Positions 46,459 to 56,827 of a stretch of 64,000 nucleotides of DNA are shown here, piece after piece. Made by a program: the position numbers and the translations under genes. The notes under the pieces are model-generated. The model was given only the letters and a program-made list of their open reading frames with translations, had not been told where the DNA came from and ran no database searches. This stretch comes from Bactericera cockerelli (taxonomy: Eukaryota > Arthropoda > Insecta > Hemiptera > Triozidae), in assembly GCA_024516035.1 (NCBI GenBank), contig CM044967.1:8391532-8455531 (forward strand), written 5' to 3'. The first letter of the stretch is position 1. Each line of letters begins with the position of its first letter.

Positions 46459-48652
46459 TCAACCCAAGTTTTCAATTCTAGATGGGTATTTGCGTAAAAG
46501 CTCATGTTCCGGTACTGTTCGATAGGGCAATTCAACTTTAGATGAGTATTTAATAGATGGATGCATATGTGTCGGTGTCGTTCGATAGGAAAAGTAGGTT
46601 TCATCTACTTTGCTTTCGTCCCCTCCTCCGCCATTTTCATTCTGGAAAAGAATAATAATAATAAAAGTTATAAATTTCACTTTTTCAATTTTATAGCTTT
46701 AGGATGTTGGCATTGTTGGGCCGAAACTGGTCACAATAGATCTAATAGAGTTTGGTGCGATAAGTGGGGCTTATCTTGTGGAACTCCAACAGGTTAATAA
46801 ATAGGCTGAACCTATCATATCGGCATCCTCACGTAAGCCCAAGACATATTATGGGAAGATAACTTGTCATGTCCTGACTGGGTTTCGAACCTAACGATCT
46901 CTATGATAAGACAGACGCCTTGGCCGCTGAGCTACCGGAAGAGAGTACATTACCTCCTTTATCCTTTAGATCTTTCGAACTAATACAAACCTTTAAATGA
47001 CTATTATGGTTTGTTTTCACCTACTTGCAATGAATTGGATAAAAAAATAAAGCTCTCTTGAACTTACCCCGTGATTATCGCCGTGATTGTAGTCCCAAAT
47101 ATGCTCTCCGTAGCCTCCATTTTTATCACCCCATCTAGCCTGCCCTTGAAATCTTTTCTTGTCGTCATCTTTCTTTTCGTATCTTTGTTCCCAAGAGAAT
47201 GGATTCTCTGAGACATGACCAAACTCCACTTGTTTGGGTCCAGATTGAATCAAGTAGCTGTCCCTGTATGAATAAAATAATAATAATTACGCCTTACTGC
47301 TTATATGTCTAGTGGTTACCTCCAGGTAACTACTAGACAAGGTTCATGGTTAAACTTTTTTTTCACCACCCAATCTTCCCAACCTTCAACAAAAAAAAAT
47401 ATTGAAATACATATATAAGTTCTCAAGAAAAACTTATAACTATACACAACTCTTGGTAAAACAAATAAACATCGAAATAATTTGAAGATAGAAAACACTT
47501 GGCTTCCTTTGTTTTTTGGCTTTTTTTTTGTTTTACCTAATTAATTAGGTAAAACAAAAAAAAAAAGGCAAGTGTTTTCTATCTTCAAGCTATTGTGAAA
47601 AAAATATTGTTATAATTTTATCCACCCAAAAAAATCAGGGTTGTCAGAAAACAGTCCTAGGATTACAAAGCGAACTAGGACCCGAATCTGGTGAGAAAAA
47701 CTCCTACTCTGTAATTGGATGTTGGGGGTTCCCTCATACCTCGTAAGGAAAAATGAGTAGCTGCTTTGATGTGAGCAGCAACCAGTGGCGAAATTATGGT
47801 CAAAAATCCTGTAATTCTGTGCTGCCCACTAATATTAGGATATAATAACACAAAGAAACACCTTTGTTCATTTTAGTTCGGCCACAATTGATTGAATTTA
47901 CTTACATGAAAAATTTGGCTCCTACACTGTCTTCGTCTCCCCAGCATCAGTCTGTCTGTGCGGAGTTTCATCGTTCGATTCGTAGTGGGAAACGGCTCTT
48001 TTCAAATTTCTACCTGAAAACAGAAACTCAATTTTTTCACCTCCGATCTATCCAGGATGACTGTAAAGAAAATATCTCAAGAATGGGATCTCTTGCTTCC
48101 AAAAAAGTAATTTTAATCAAATGGGCTGTGCGTATGTTTTCACTTGCTGTGGTCAAAACAGAGTTAGGTATAAGTATAAGTAGTGCTTTATTTAGACTGT
48201 CAGCGCAAGGCAAGTAGTCCCATTACGTCAACAGGTACTTAGCTATTCGAAACTAAATAATTTTGTGGATTGTTTTCTATATTATAGGTACTTACCCAAG
48301 GCACGTGCTGGAGATTTCTTACGGTGTCGGGGTGTTTGAGCCAAACATCCCACAAACTGAAATCACAATAAGGAATCATTTACTAGAAAAATATTCTACG
48401 GAAAAGAAAATAATACTAACGAAACATCTTCAACTTTAAGGCGAAAGGTTAAAAGAAATTGTTAAAAGGTAAAGTGGAAAATATATTATTACTATTTATA
48501 TTGAAAAGAAGGTTTTCAAATTATGAGAACCCACGAACCCAGCAGTTTTAAGGTGTATTAAAGCTATTAAAAGGTAGAGTCTCCAAAGGGTCAGGTATAT
48601 TATAACAACTTACACTTGATATCACAACAATACAAGTGAAGACCGAAACCAT
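46459..48652 (-). CDS. Small secreted protein of unknown function with an internal ~20-residue duplication, 4 exons
   Basis: Proposed exons: 48652-48614, 48356-48296, 47263-47068, 46641-46459 (stop TGA). I do not recognise the family. Exons 1-2 read as a signal peptide (MVSVFTCIVVISSFVGCLAQ) when joined in phase 0. Exon 3 is hydrophilic (LIQSGPKQVEFGHVSENPF, then Lys/Asp-rich, then Gly/Trp-rich). Exon 4 holds two copies of a unit starting YRTTPTHMHPSIKY and YRTVPEHELLRKY, each followed by S(K/R)(V/I)E. The exon 3-4 junction is phase 0 with a GTAAGT donor. The exon 2-3 junction is out of phase by one base: the chain totals 479 nt, one short of 160 codons, and the break coincides with a GGG run at the acceptor (47262-47264). 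In its third frame exon 2 also reads as plausible protein (WDVWLKHPDTVRNL), so the first two exons are less certain than the last two. Probable poly(A) signal on the minus strand at 46332-46327. Confidence 0.6.
46828..46945 (-). mobile_element. SINE family B copy
   Basis: Minus-orientation head (GCCGCTGAGCTACCGGAAGA) and body (GATAACTTGTCATGTCCTGA), in intron 3 of the small secreted-protein gene. Confidence 0.65.
47481..47590. repeat. 110-bp palindrome
   Basis: GAAGATAGAAAACACTTG and its exact complement CAAGTGTTTTCTATCTTC bound a symmetric centre TTTTACCTAATTAATTAGGT. It could form a cruciform or an RNA hairpin; it lies in intron 2 of the small secreted-protein gene. Confidence 0.85.
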
Positions 48653-49786
48653 GTTTTTAATCAAGATATCGATCAATAACTGATAGAATAATTCCAGTGG
48701 ATGCTATTTTAAATAGATTTAGATCCAGATTTACTCTCACCGATAATCTATTATGTGTTATTATTATTATATGTCCTTTCATTTATCAAACCGTTAGAGA
48801 TCAGAACAATAATCCTTATATAATTGTTGGTAGAGGTAACTAGTAACCACTGTAATTGTAATGCTCCAACAACTCTAATATTTTTTAAATATATTGTTTT
48901 ATTTATAGTAGGTACCAGGTACCTACTATCTCATTAATCAAAAGAAAATACTTTTTACTCCTTAAACTTCTCCAAAAATAATAATAAATACTTAAATAAA
49001 ATTCTATGGTGGCCGAAGTGGTTTCGTAACACAGTTAACTTGAGAATCCGTTGGTTCGAAAACCAGGCAGTGCATGACTTTTTCTGATGGAAATACTTGT
49101 GAGTTTGATTAATGGTAATGGCAATGGGACAAAAAGAATTTCTGTAGAATAAAAGGTTCCTTAAGTTCTATGCATGTAGTAAAAAAAAGAGGAGGCTCCG
49201 AAATCGCAGGTCCAAAACCATGAAAAGTAAATCCTCTTTTTGTAGAGTAGGGTTAGGAAAAATAAATATAAGACCATGCCTGCGACCGGAACTTTCATAA
49301 ACTCGAATAAATTTAATGTCTGTATAAATTATTTTATTTTTGTTTTATGAGTCTTAAATTTCGTGCAAACAAACATAGTAAATAATTATATGTTTACTAT
49401 CCAATCTCTTTTATAGATGAAATTATTTTTACCATTATTATATTTTTGATGCTCATTTTTTTCGTCATAAGTACCTAATCAACCACAATAATATTACAAC
49501 TCACCACGTACCTATCAGGATATGATTATCTTCTCATGAAAACCATTGAATTGTCACAGCGGATTGCGAGTATAACTACCTATCTACTATTTAACTGAAC
49601 AGATGGCAATTCCACTGTGAAGAAAAGTAAGCGTAGACGAGTGAGTTTCTCTACAATATACCTACTCTACATCATCCACAAGTATGAGTATAATATTAGA
49701 ATCTCACAATGCTGTGATTTGCAAATGTAATAATAATAATTGGAATGATATGAACCACAAATTATGTATCGCCATTGGGGCTCTGA

Positions 49787-49937
49787 GGGCTAAATTATAA
49801 AATAGGATTGCAACAAAGATAAGGAGACCTTCCCTCGAGTCGGAGTTTCAACCAATCACAGTGCACTATAGCCCGAATTGAGGAATCATCTGGCTTATAA
49901 TAATTTATTGTTGTAATCCCATTTTATAATTCGGCCT
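49787..49937. mobile_element. 'GGGCCGAATTATAAAACAGG' family MITE, copy 2
   Basis: GGCTAAATTATAAAATAGG and the inverted CCCATTTTATAATTCGGCC ends. Confidence 0.7.
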
Positions 49938-50164
49938 TTAATGTAAAAACGCCCATTCTAGGGCTTTTACCAATCCCCATTTGACTGAACATCCTTATTA
50001 GTACAACATTTCTTAATCAACTTTCAGAGGCTGTAACCTAGGAACCATTAAAAAGATAAAGAGCTAGTTATTTGTGTTATTATGTCACAATTTTTAGTGG
50101 GTAGCATCGACACTACGAGAACTAATGCTAATGCATCATATCTCCAACCAACCGTCATATTCCA

Positions 50165-50350
50165 ATATCTATCTTGTAATGCCGCCACTGGTCGTTGCCC
50201 ACTCTACAACTTCCCCAATTGTCCTCACGAGGCTAGGGTAGGCTCCGACGTCCAAATTACAGAGCCGGAAAAATTCCGACCCCACCGGGATTTGAACCCG
50301 GTCACCTGGAGTGCAAGCCGAGCATGCTACCGCTAGGCCAAGTGACTACC
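50165..50350 (-). mobile_element. tRNA-derived SINE, family E
   Basis: In minus orientation, box-B CCGGGTTCAAATCCCGG and an A-box-like GGCCTAGCGGTAGCATGCTC; ~100 bp of body follows. It is related to the degraded copy at 60895-61120. Confidence 0.65.
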
Positions 50351-50400
50351 TTAGGAACCATTAAACCTATTATAAAAATTTTTTCAGGTTTTATATTAAG

Positions 50401-50508
50401 GGCCAAATTAATAGACAAATTCTATGACTGAAGTCTTTGCTTATCGTTAGTTTTCCATATCTTACACACAGTACGCAATCCGTGACTTAGCGCCACAGAG
50501 GTATTTTT
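50401..50508. mobile_element. 'GGGCGAATTAATAGAC' family MITE, copy 3 (one end)
   Basis: GGGCCAAATTAATAGAC start, then the inverted body with TTACACACAGTACGCAATCC; the second end is missing, replaced by a SINE at 50515. Confidence 0.65.
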
Positions 50509-50514
50509 ATTATT

Positions 50515-50860
50515 ATTTACGAGTATTATTATATATAGACTGGTTGGAGTTCCACAAGAGAAGCACCAATTATCACACCAACCTCTATTTAGATCTATTG
50601 TGACCAGTTGATTCTAATCCTGATGTACGTCCTGATTTGAAGTAGTTAGAACCAGGGGTTTTACCCTGGCCTCCATTCGCTGGGAATCGTACCAGCTAAC
50701 CACATTAACTTCACCCAGCCTGGGTAGGGCCGGAAAGGTCAGCCTTACGTGTTTGGATGGTACAGAATTTTCGTCGAAAATCTGCCCCAACCGGTAGTCG
50801 AACTCGGGAACTCTGGACTACGGGCAGTAGTCACAACCATAACGCCACGGAGCCTGTCTC
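50515..50860 (-). mobile_element. tRNA-derived SINE, family C, near full length
   Basis: Inverted relative to 22062-22385: ACTGGTTGGAGTTCCACAAG at the tail and ACCATAACGCCACGGAGCCT at the head. Confidence 0.8.
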
Positions 50861-50861
50861 A

Positions 50862-50997
50862 TACTCTGATTGGTTAATTTAAACGCAATGACCAGACCAA
50901 TCAGAGTACGTTGTGTGACGGTAAAAAGGAGAAATATGAGGATTATAGAATTTATGGAGTGAGAGTGCTTTCTAGAACTAGGGCCTGAGTATGTAAT
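50862..50997. mobile_element. 'CCAGAAACACTC' family MITE, copy 5
   Basis: CTCTGATTGGTTAATTTAAA and inverted ACCAATCAGAGTACGTTGTG centre. The left arm is replaced by the adjacent SINE. Confidence 0.6.
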
Positions 50998-51096
50998 ATT
51001 TATTACTATCATGAATAAAAAAACAATAATAAATATTATAGCTCGTAGAACCGACTCTCATGAAGAGTAATGGATCAAGTCCACAGGGTTTCAGTT

Positions 51097-51510
51097 ACGC
51101 TGGTTTCCCGTTGAGCGCAACATTTTGTTTTGAAACTTTGCGCAACATTCTGTCCCAAATTTTGACTGTGAAGCACTGAGATCATAATTATAACATAGAG
51201 GGAACCCGATGTATCAAGATTTGCGTCCAGTAGGGACTGCCACTGCATGAGGTAAACAAAAAATTCAAATAAATTGAACCAATCAGAGGCCGAAATTTCC
51301 TTAGAGGGACCATCAGCTGTTCAAAGTTGGACGCATAAATTTGTTCAGTTCAAGATAGGCAAGGTTCCCTCTATGTTATATGATCTCAGTGCTGTGAAGT
51401 ATTGCAAGGTAATGTTTCAGGCAGTGGGATTCAATCTCATTTGATTCTCAAGGAAGAGCGCAGCGTGAATTTTGTAACAAAATATTGCGCTCATTGAAAA
51501 ACAGCCTCGT
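51097..51510. mobile_element. Outer MITE interrupted by a hAT-like MITE
   Basis: The ends GCTGGTTTCCCGTTGAGCGC and the inverted GCGCTCATTGAAAAACAGC form ~30-bp terminal inverted repeats. The inner element 51174-51392 splits it. Confidence 0.65.
51174..51392. mobile_element. hAT-like MITE (219 bp) with 8-bp target duplication
   Basis: The ends CACTGAGATCATAATTATAA and the inverted ATATGATCTCAGTG bound the element. CTGTGAAG occurs immediately on both sides (51166-51173 and 51393-51400), an exact 8-bp duplication as made by hAT transposases. Confidence 0.75.
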
Positions 51511-51862
51511 TCCACAAATCTATCTCACTCTCCTAATCTCCCTTTTAACAACTGCAGTAACTGCACTCTGATTGGGTTATCTGGATAAACAACACGCAAA
51601 TTTGACGGTTAACACTTGGACGACCTGGTGTACCACCGGTAGTACACGAGTGTCTGTTCGGAATGTACCGGGTGTGCCACGGGTACCTATAGTTGAAGTT
51701 TAAAAAAAAAAAATATTGTGAGATTATTTTTTTACGGGTACACGCAAATACCACGGAGTCGTATAGTCTAATTATTATCACAAGTCCCTCAGGAGAACTC
51801 ACGACTTGGCTGTCGTCAATATGTTAAAAGTGTGCTCTCTTTCCGGAATGAGGCCTTAGCTC
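51506..51862. mobile_element. 'CCAGAAACACTC' family MITE, copy 6, interrupted
   Basis: The left half is 51506-51608 and the right end (TGCTCTCTTTCCGGAATGAG) follows 51827. A TTAA-flanked element separates them. Confidence 0.6.
51609..51827. mobile_element. piggyBac-like MITE (TTAA-flanked)
   Basis: Bounded by TTAA on both sides. The left reads TTAACACTTGGACGACC, and the reverse complement of the right reads TTAACATATTGACGAC. It contains CCACCGGT, like the small element at 26876-26972. Confidence 0.55.
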
Positions 51863-52713
51863 AAGTGCTCAAGTATAAACTTTGTTGCCAAGTTTACTTT
51901 TTACTGTCTGAGCATAATATAGACAAAAATATTCAATGCATGTGCATATTGTGCATTTGCCAACGATGCAGTTTTGTAACGTCTGTAAATAAAGCGCGTT
52001 TTTCTGTTGTTGAATAACAAAGTAGAATCAAACTTGGCAACAGTGGTGTCTCAATTTATATTTCCTGACCATTTAATTTTACCTCCATGGGATAAACACT
52101 AATAAAATATTTAAAGTAAACACCAATAGGTACCATGGGAAAACACTAAATATGAAATATTTCAAATAACTCCGAAATTTCAATTCATAGAAATACCAGA
52201 AAATCCAGAAATCTACTCATTTATCATTTTCTTTTTTCATAATAGACAAAGTAAAAACCTAATTAAATTTATGTCAATTACTTATTTACAAAAGCCATTT
52301 TTACAATGATATCTAATAATGAGATAGGTATAAACCATAAAAAATGTTATTTAAAAGATTCCAAGTGCTGTAAAATTTAATTCCTAACATAATAAAATTA
52401 TAAGTTTCTAAAATAGTAACTGTTAAACAGTTCATCTTTTTTTCTCACTTAATATACCTATTTTATTTTTACTAGACTCTTGTGAAGTTCAAGTTTAAGA
52501 TCACATGAATGGCAAAACTTTTGATCTCACAATAGAGAGATGTTATCATGTTTAAACTGTGTGTGCAAAAATATTTAACATACCTACACCATCCTATTCA
52601 ACATGTGTCATTTGACATACCTATTCACTAAAATGCTGGTAGTTTGCAACTGATCTGTTCATATCAAAAAATGAGGCCACAAAGTTCAATAAAAATCTCA
52701 ATAAAATTGCATC

Positions 52714-55700
52714 ATGAGTGTGGATAGCACCCAGAATGAGTTCCTTCCTCTGTGTGATGTCCTGTTCAACATAATCTCACTGGCAGCGTACTTCTGTGAT
52801 ATCGTGTTTGATATAGTTCTTGCCTATGCACTATACAGCAGAGGACAAATAGCCTGGTTTGCAGTTTGTATCTTCTTTGTGTTATTGTCACTTGTAGTGG
52901 AACAAATTGTATCCATAAGATGGTACCTGCATGTGATGGAAGCTCAACAACAGAACACACAGAAAATTGTCACTGTAGAAAGTACAAATACAAAACATTC
53001 TGTGAAGAAAGTCACAACCAGCTGTGTGATTGTACTTCATGTCATATTGTTTGGAATATTGTGGAGGTACTTCAAGCTGTTCATTCCTGTGGATCTACGC
53101 TATGTCAAATACGAAGTTCGAGATCTCTGTGTTCTGAGACTACTGCATGCATTCTGTGAATCCACTCCCATGCTTCTGTTACAATCATACCTATTATGGC
53201 AAGAAGGATCCAGCAAAGAATATACTGTGTCAACAACAATCTCCTTGTTCAATGTTTGTTGGGCACTTGCATCATTTAGCAAAAATGTTCGGATGCAAAA
53301 TGTTCACAGGCTTGTTTTGACATGGTTAGGAGTTATATTTCAAGTAAGTCATAATGTAAAAACCATTCTATAAAGTAAAATACCTCTATATTTTTATACA
53401 GTACTATTATTTTTTATTTATTTTTTTAAAGAAACCAGAATGACAAATTATTATGTTGAAACATTTTTTTCCAATATAATAAAAGGTAGAAATTAAATGT
53501 GAAAAAAAAAAAAAAAAAAAATGAAAAAATTACCTAAAGTTAACTGTAGGTAGGTACCTAACTCCTCTAGGGTGGGCTCAACTCAATTTTTGTGTGTGAC
53601 AATTTAATTAGTTTAATAAATTATTTATAATAAATAATGGAAGTATTTAAATACCTAGGAAGGTATCTGCTATCTCATGGACATGGTAGGTGCCCAAAAT
53701 ATGAAGAGAAAAGAAATCTCCAGGCCATCAAGTTGGTGAATTTACAAAAAAAAATTTACAATTTCAACATTTCTGTTCTTGAAAGTTGGACCCAAACCTT
53801 TAGTTCCTTTTGTCTATATTGACTTTCACATATAATGCAAGAGAAATTGCAAAATTACTGTTTGTGTTTGAAAATGTTAGTGACACCTCTTTTCAGAAGA
53901 TATTTTTTTTTTTTTTTTTTTTAACAAATAGATTTTGGTACAGCACACAAAAAAAAAACCAGGAATCTTACTGAGAAATTTCTAGGCACTACCACCAAAC
54001 TTGCACTTTGAAACAATGAAAAGGTACTTTTTAACACTCAAGTAATTTTTCAAATCCTTTCACAAATAATTTCTTGATAGGTATCGACCTACAAAATTTT
54101 ATTTATATCTGTTAAAATTTACTGGAGGGCAGTGATAATCTATGAAACATGCAGGGTCCTTTAAAATTTCATTCTTTCTTTTCAGTTTCTTTGGCGACTT
54201 GGAACTGTTGGAGCTAGAATCCTATCCCTTGCTGCCTATGCCACAATATACAACCAATGGGTTTTTCTAGTATTGGGAAGTCACTGGCTGTGTATGTTGC
54301 TGTGGTTAACCTCTCCCAAAAACGTATTCCATGGAGAACATATATCAAAGTGTAGAAAGGGAGCATACTATGCTTTAATTGCATTCATTTACACTTTTGC
54401 ATATATCAACTTGATTGAAATCAGCCATAGACAAAAAATGGTAAGGAATACTATTACAATTTTAGATTTTCTATCCTGTAAGTTGTAATATCCTGGATTA
54501 AAAAGGGTGATTTCCTTTTTCTTAGGACACATTACGTCGCTTAAGAAGAGGTACCTCGTAAGTCCGATTTTGAACTTTCAGGAGACAGTAAAAACTGATT
54601 ATAAAGTTGTGGGCAGTTTAAAAAAAATAAAAAATCAGTTTAACCACAAACATGTACTGTTTTATCGATTGAAATTACTATTTTTTGATAAAACTTGTAT
54701 TTTTACGAGATATCGGACATACGAGCCATTACGAGGTACCTCTCAAGTGATTCTTGTTAAATTTCAGAAAAGCATGTGTGCATTTTTTGTAGAGGTACCT
54801 CGTATCTCTGATTTATTTTACACAATACACATATATATTACTGATTGGAGATACGAGGTCTCACCAGAAATTTTTTCAAAACAAAATATCGATTTACGAG
54901 GTAAACTTTAATCGATTATTGTGGCATTCTTTGTATTTGAATGGTCATATAAACCGATTTAAAAAAATCGATATTTTTTTCCGATTCCAACGATACCAAA
55001 AACGTATTATCGAAAAATTCGGACTTACGAGGTACCTCTTCTTAAGCGACGATTAGTTTCACAATATTGTTCATAGAGTTTATCAAATGAAATTGAAAAA
55101 TAAATAATATTAATAAAAAATACCTCATCAAAATGAAAAATTGAAACCCCTGAAATGTGTTTTGAAATAATGTTCAAGTATAATTTTTTTTTTTCCTTCT
55201 TTTATTTCAGATTATGTTTTATTTTGTGATGGGTCTAGAAAACAGTCTCTTGATGTTTGTGTGGTGCGTTGGTGTCTCAAAGAATCCTCCATGGTACCAT
55301 GTAACATTGCCATTCTCAGTTTTACTACTGTTCTTCTCTGGTCTTGGCTTCATGTTACTGTACTACCGATATTTTCATGTTAGAAGACTGAAATATGAAG
55401 CAGGTGGAAGGCTGGCTAACACTGATAGCAATACTTCAACAGCAAGACTAAATTCTGATGTCAGGTCCAAGTACCTATTACCTAATGGTGTACATAAAGT
55501 AAGTTTATCATTTCTTTAATTCTTTTTTATGATGGGTCATTCATAATTATATGTCAAGACCATTTGTCAAAAAAAAATAAAAAAATAATAATTATAAGTA
55601 GGTGGTTACTGATTGGCTGGATATATTCATTCTGTTAGTACTTAGTCAATCAAATAAAACAAAAATAAATATAAACAAAAGACTCATATAGAAACTTAAT

Positions 55701-56792
55701 AAAATAATTATGAAAATGTGATTCTAAGTAGAAAAACAAATATTTAGTACAATCAAGGCAACTGAAATAATTTGATTAGTGATCTCTATATATAAATGAG
55801 AAATATGGACGGGCTTTGTATCTTTGTAACTTTGTATCTTTGTGTGTCCGGAATTGTTTAGGCGAAACGGTAAGAGATAGCTAAAAATTGATGAGAGATG
55901 ACCCCAAGTAAAATTGCCGGAAAATACCAGGAAAATTATCAAAAGTCCGAAATTCCAAACTGTCCTTGAGTTATGACCTTCCTCAAGTATTTCCTTGAGG
56001 AAGGGTCCGATTTTAAGACAGTCTTTGCCCTGGAACTTGAAATCTATCGCGAGGACCTATATTTTTTATTATTTAATAACACATTAGACAAAATTAGCGT
56101 TCATTTAATTCATTTTAGGCCATATTCTGACGTACCGTTCTGGAGATATAAGCCAGAATGTTCGAAATTTCGACCTTTTTTTCAGACTTTTCACGTTTTT
56201 TAGCAGATTCCAGCGCGGAACTTAAAATTTGTCGCGAGGACCTATATTTTTTATTATTTAATAACACATTAGACAAAACTAGCTTTCATTTAATTCATAT
56301 TAGGCCATATTCTGACGTACCGTTCTGGAGATATAAGCCAGAATGTTCAAAATTTCGACCTTTTTTTTTAGACTTTTCACGTTTTTTTACAGATTCCAGC
56401 ACGGAACTTAAAAGTTATCGCGAGGACCTATATTTTTATTGTAAAAACTGTCTGAGAACATCACATGATTTTATTTGAGCCCTTTGTTGCCATATTCTGA
56501 AAAACCGTTCTCGAAATATGGGCAAGTTTGCTACATTATCAATATCCGCTATGATAGATTTGGCTCGGGATTTTGAAATTTACAGTGATGATGGTTGTGT
56601 GTGTGTGTGTGTGTGTGTGTGATGTGTGTGTATGTGTGTGTGGATGTGTGTGCGTGGATGTGTGTGCGTGGATGGGTGTGTGGTGTGTGTATGTGTGTGG
56701 TGTGTGTGTGTGGTTTGTGTGGGTGGGTGTGTGGGTGTGTGTGTGTGGATGTGTGTGTGTGTGTGGATGGGTGTGTGTATGTGTGTGTGGGT

Positions 56793-56827
<35 letters not shown>

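Larger units (their letters stand above)
48653..52713. other. Intergenic, repeat-rich
   Basis: Between the divergent small secreted-protein gene and the XK-related gene. It is mostly MITEs and SINEs, listed separately; 51870-52700 is AT-rich and presumably includes the XKR promoter, where I can name no specific site. Confidence 0.45.
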
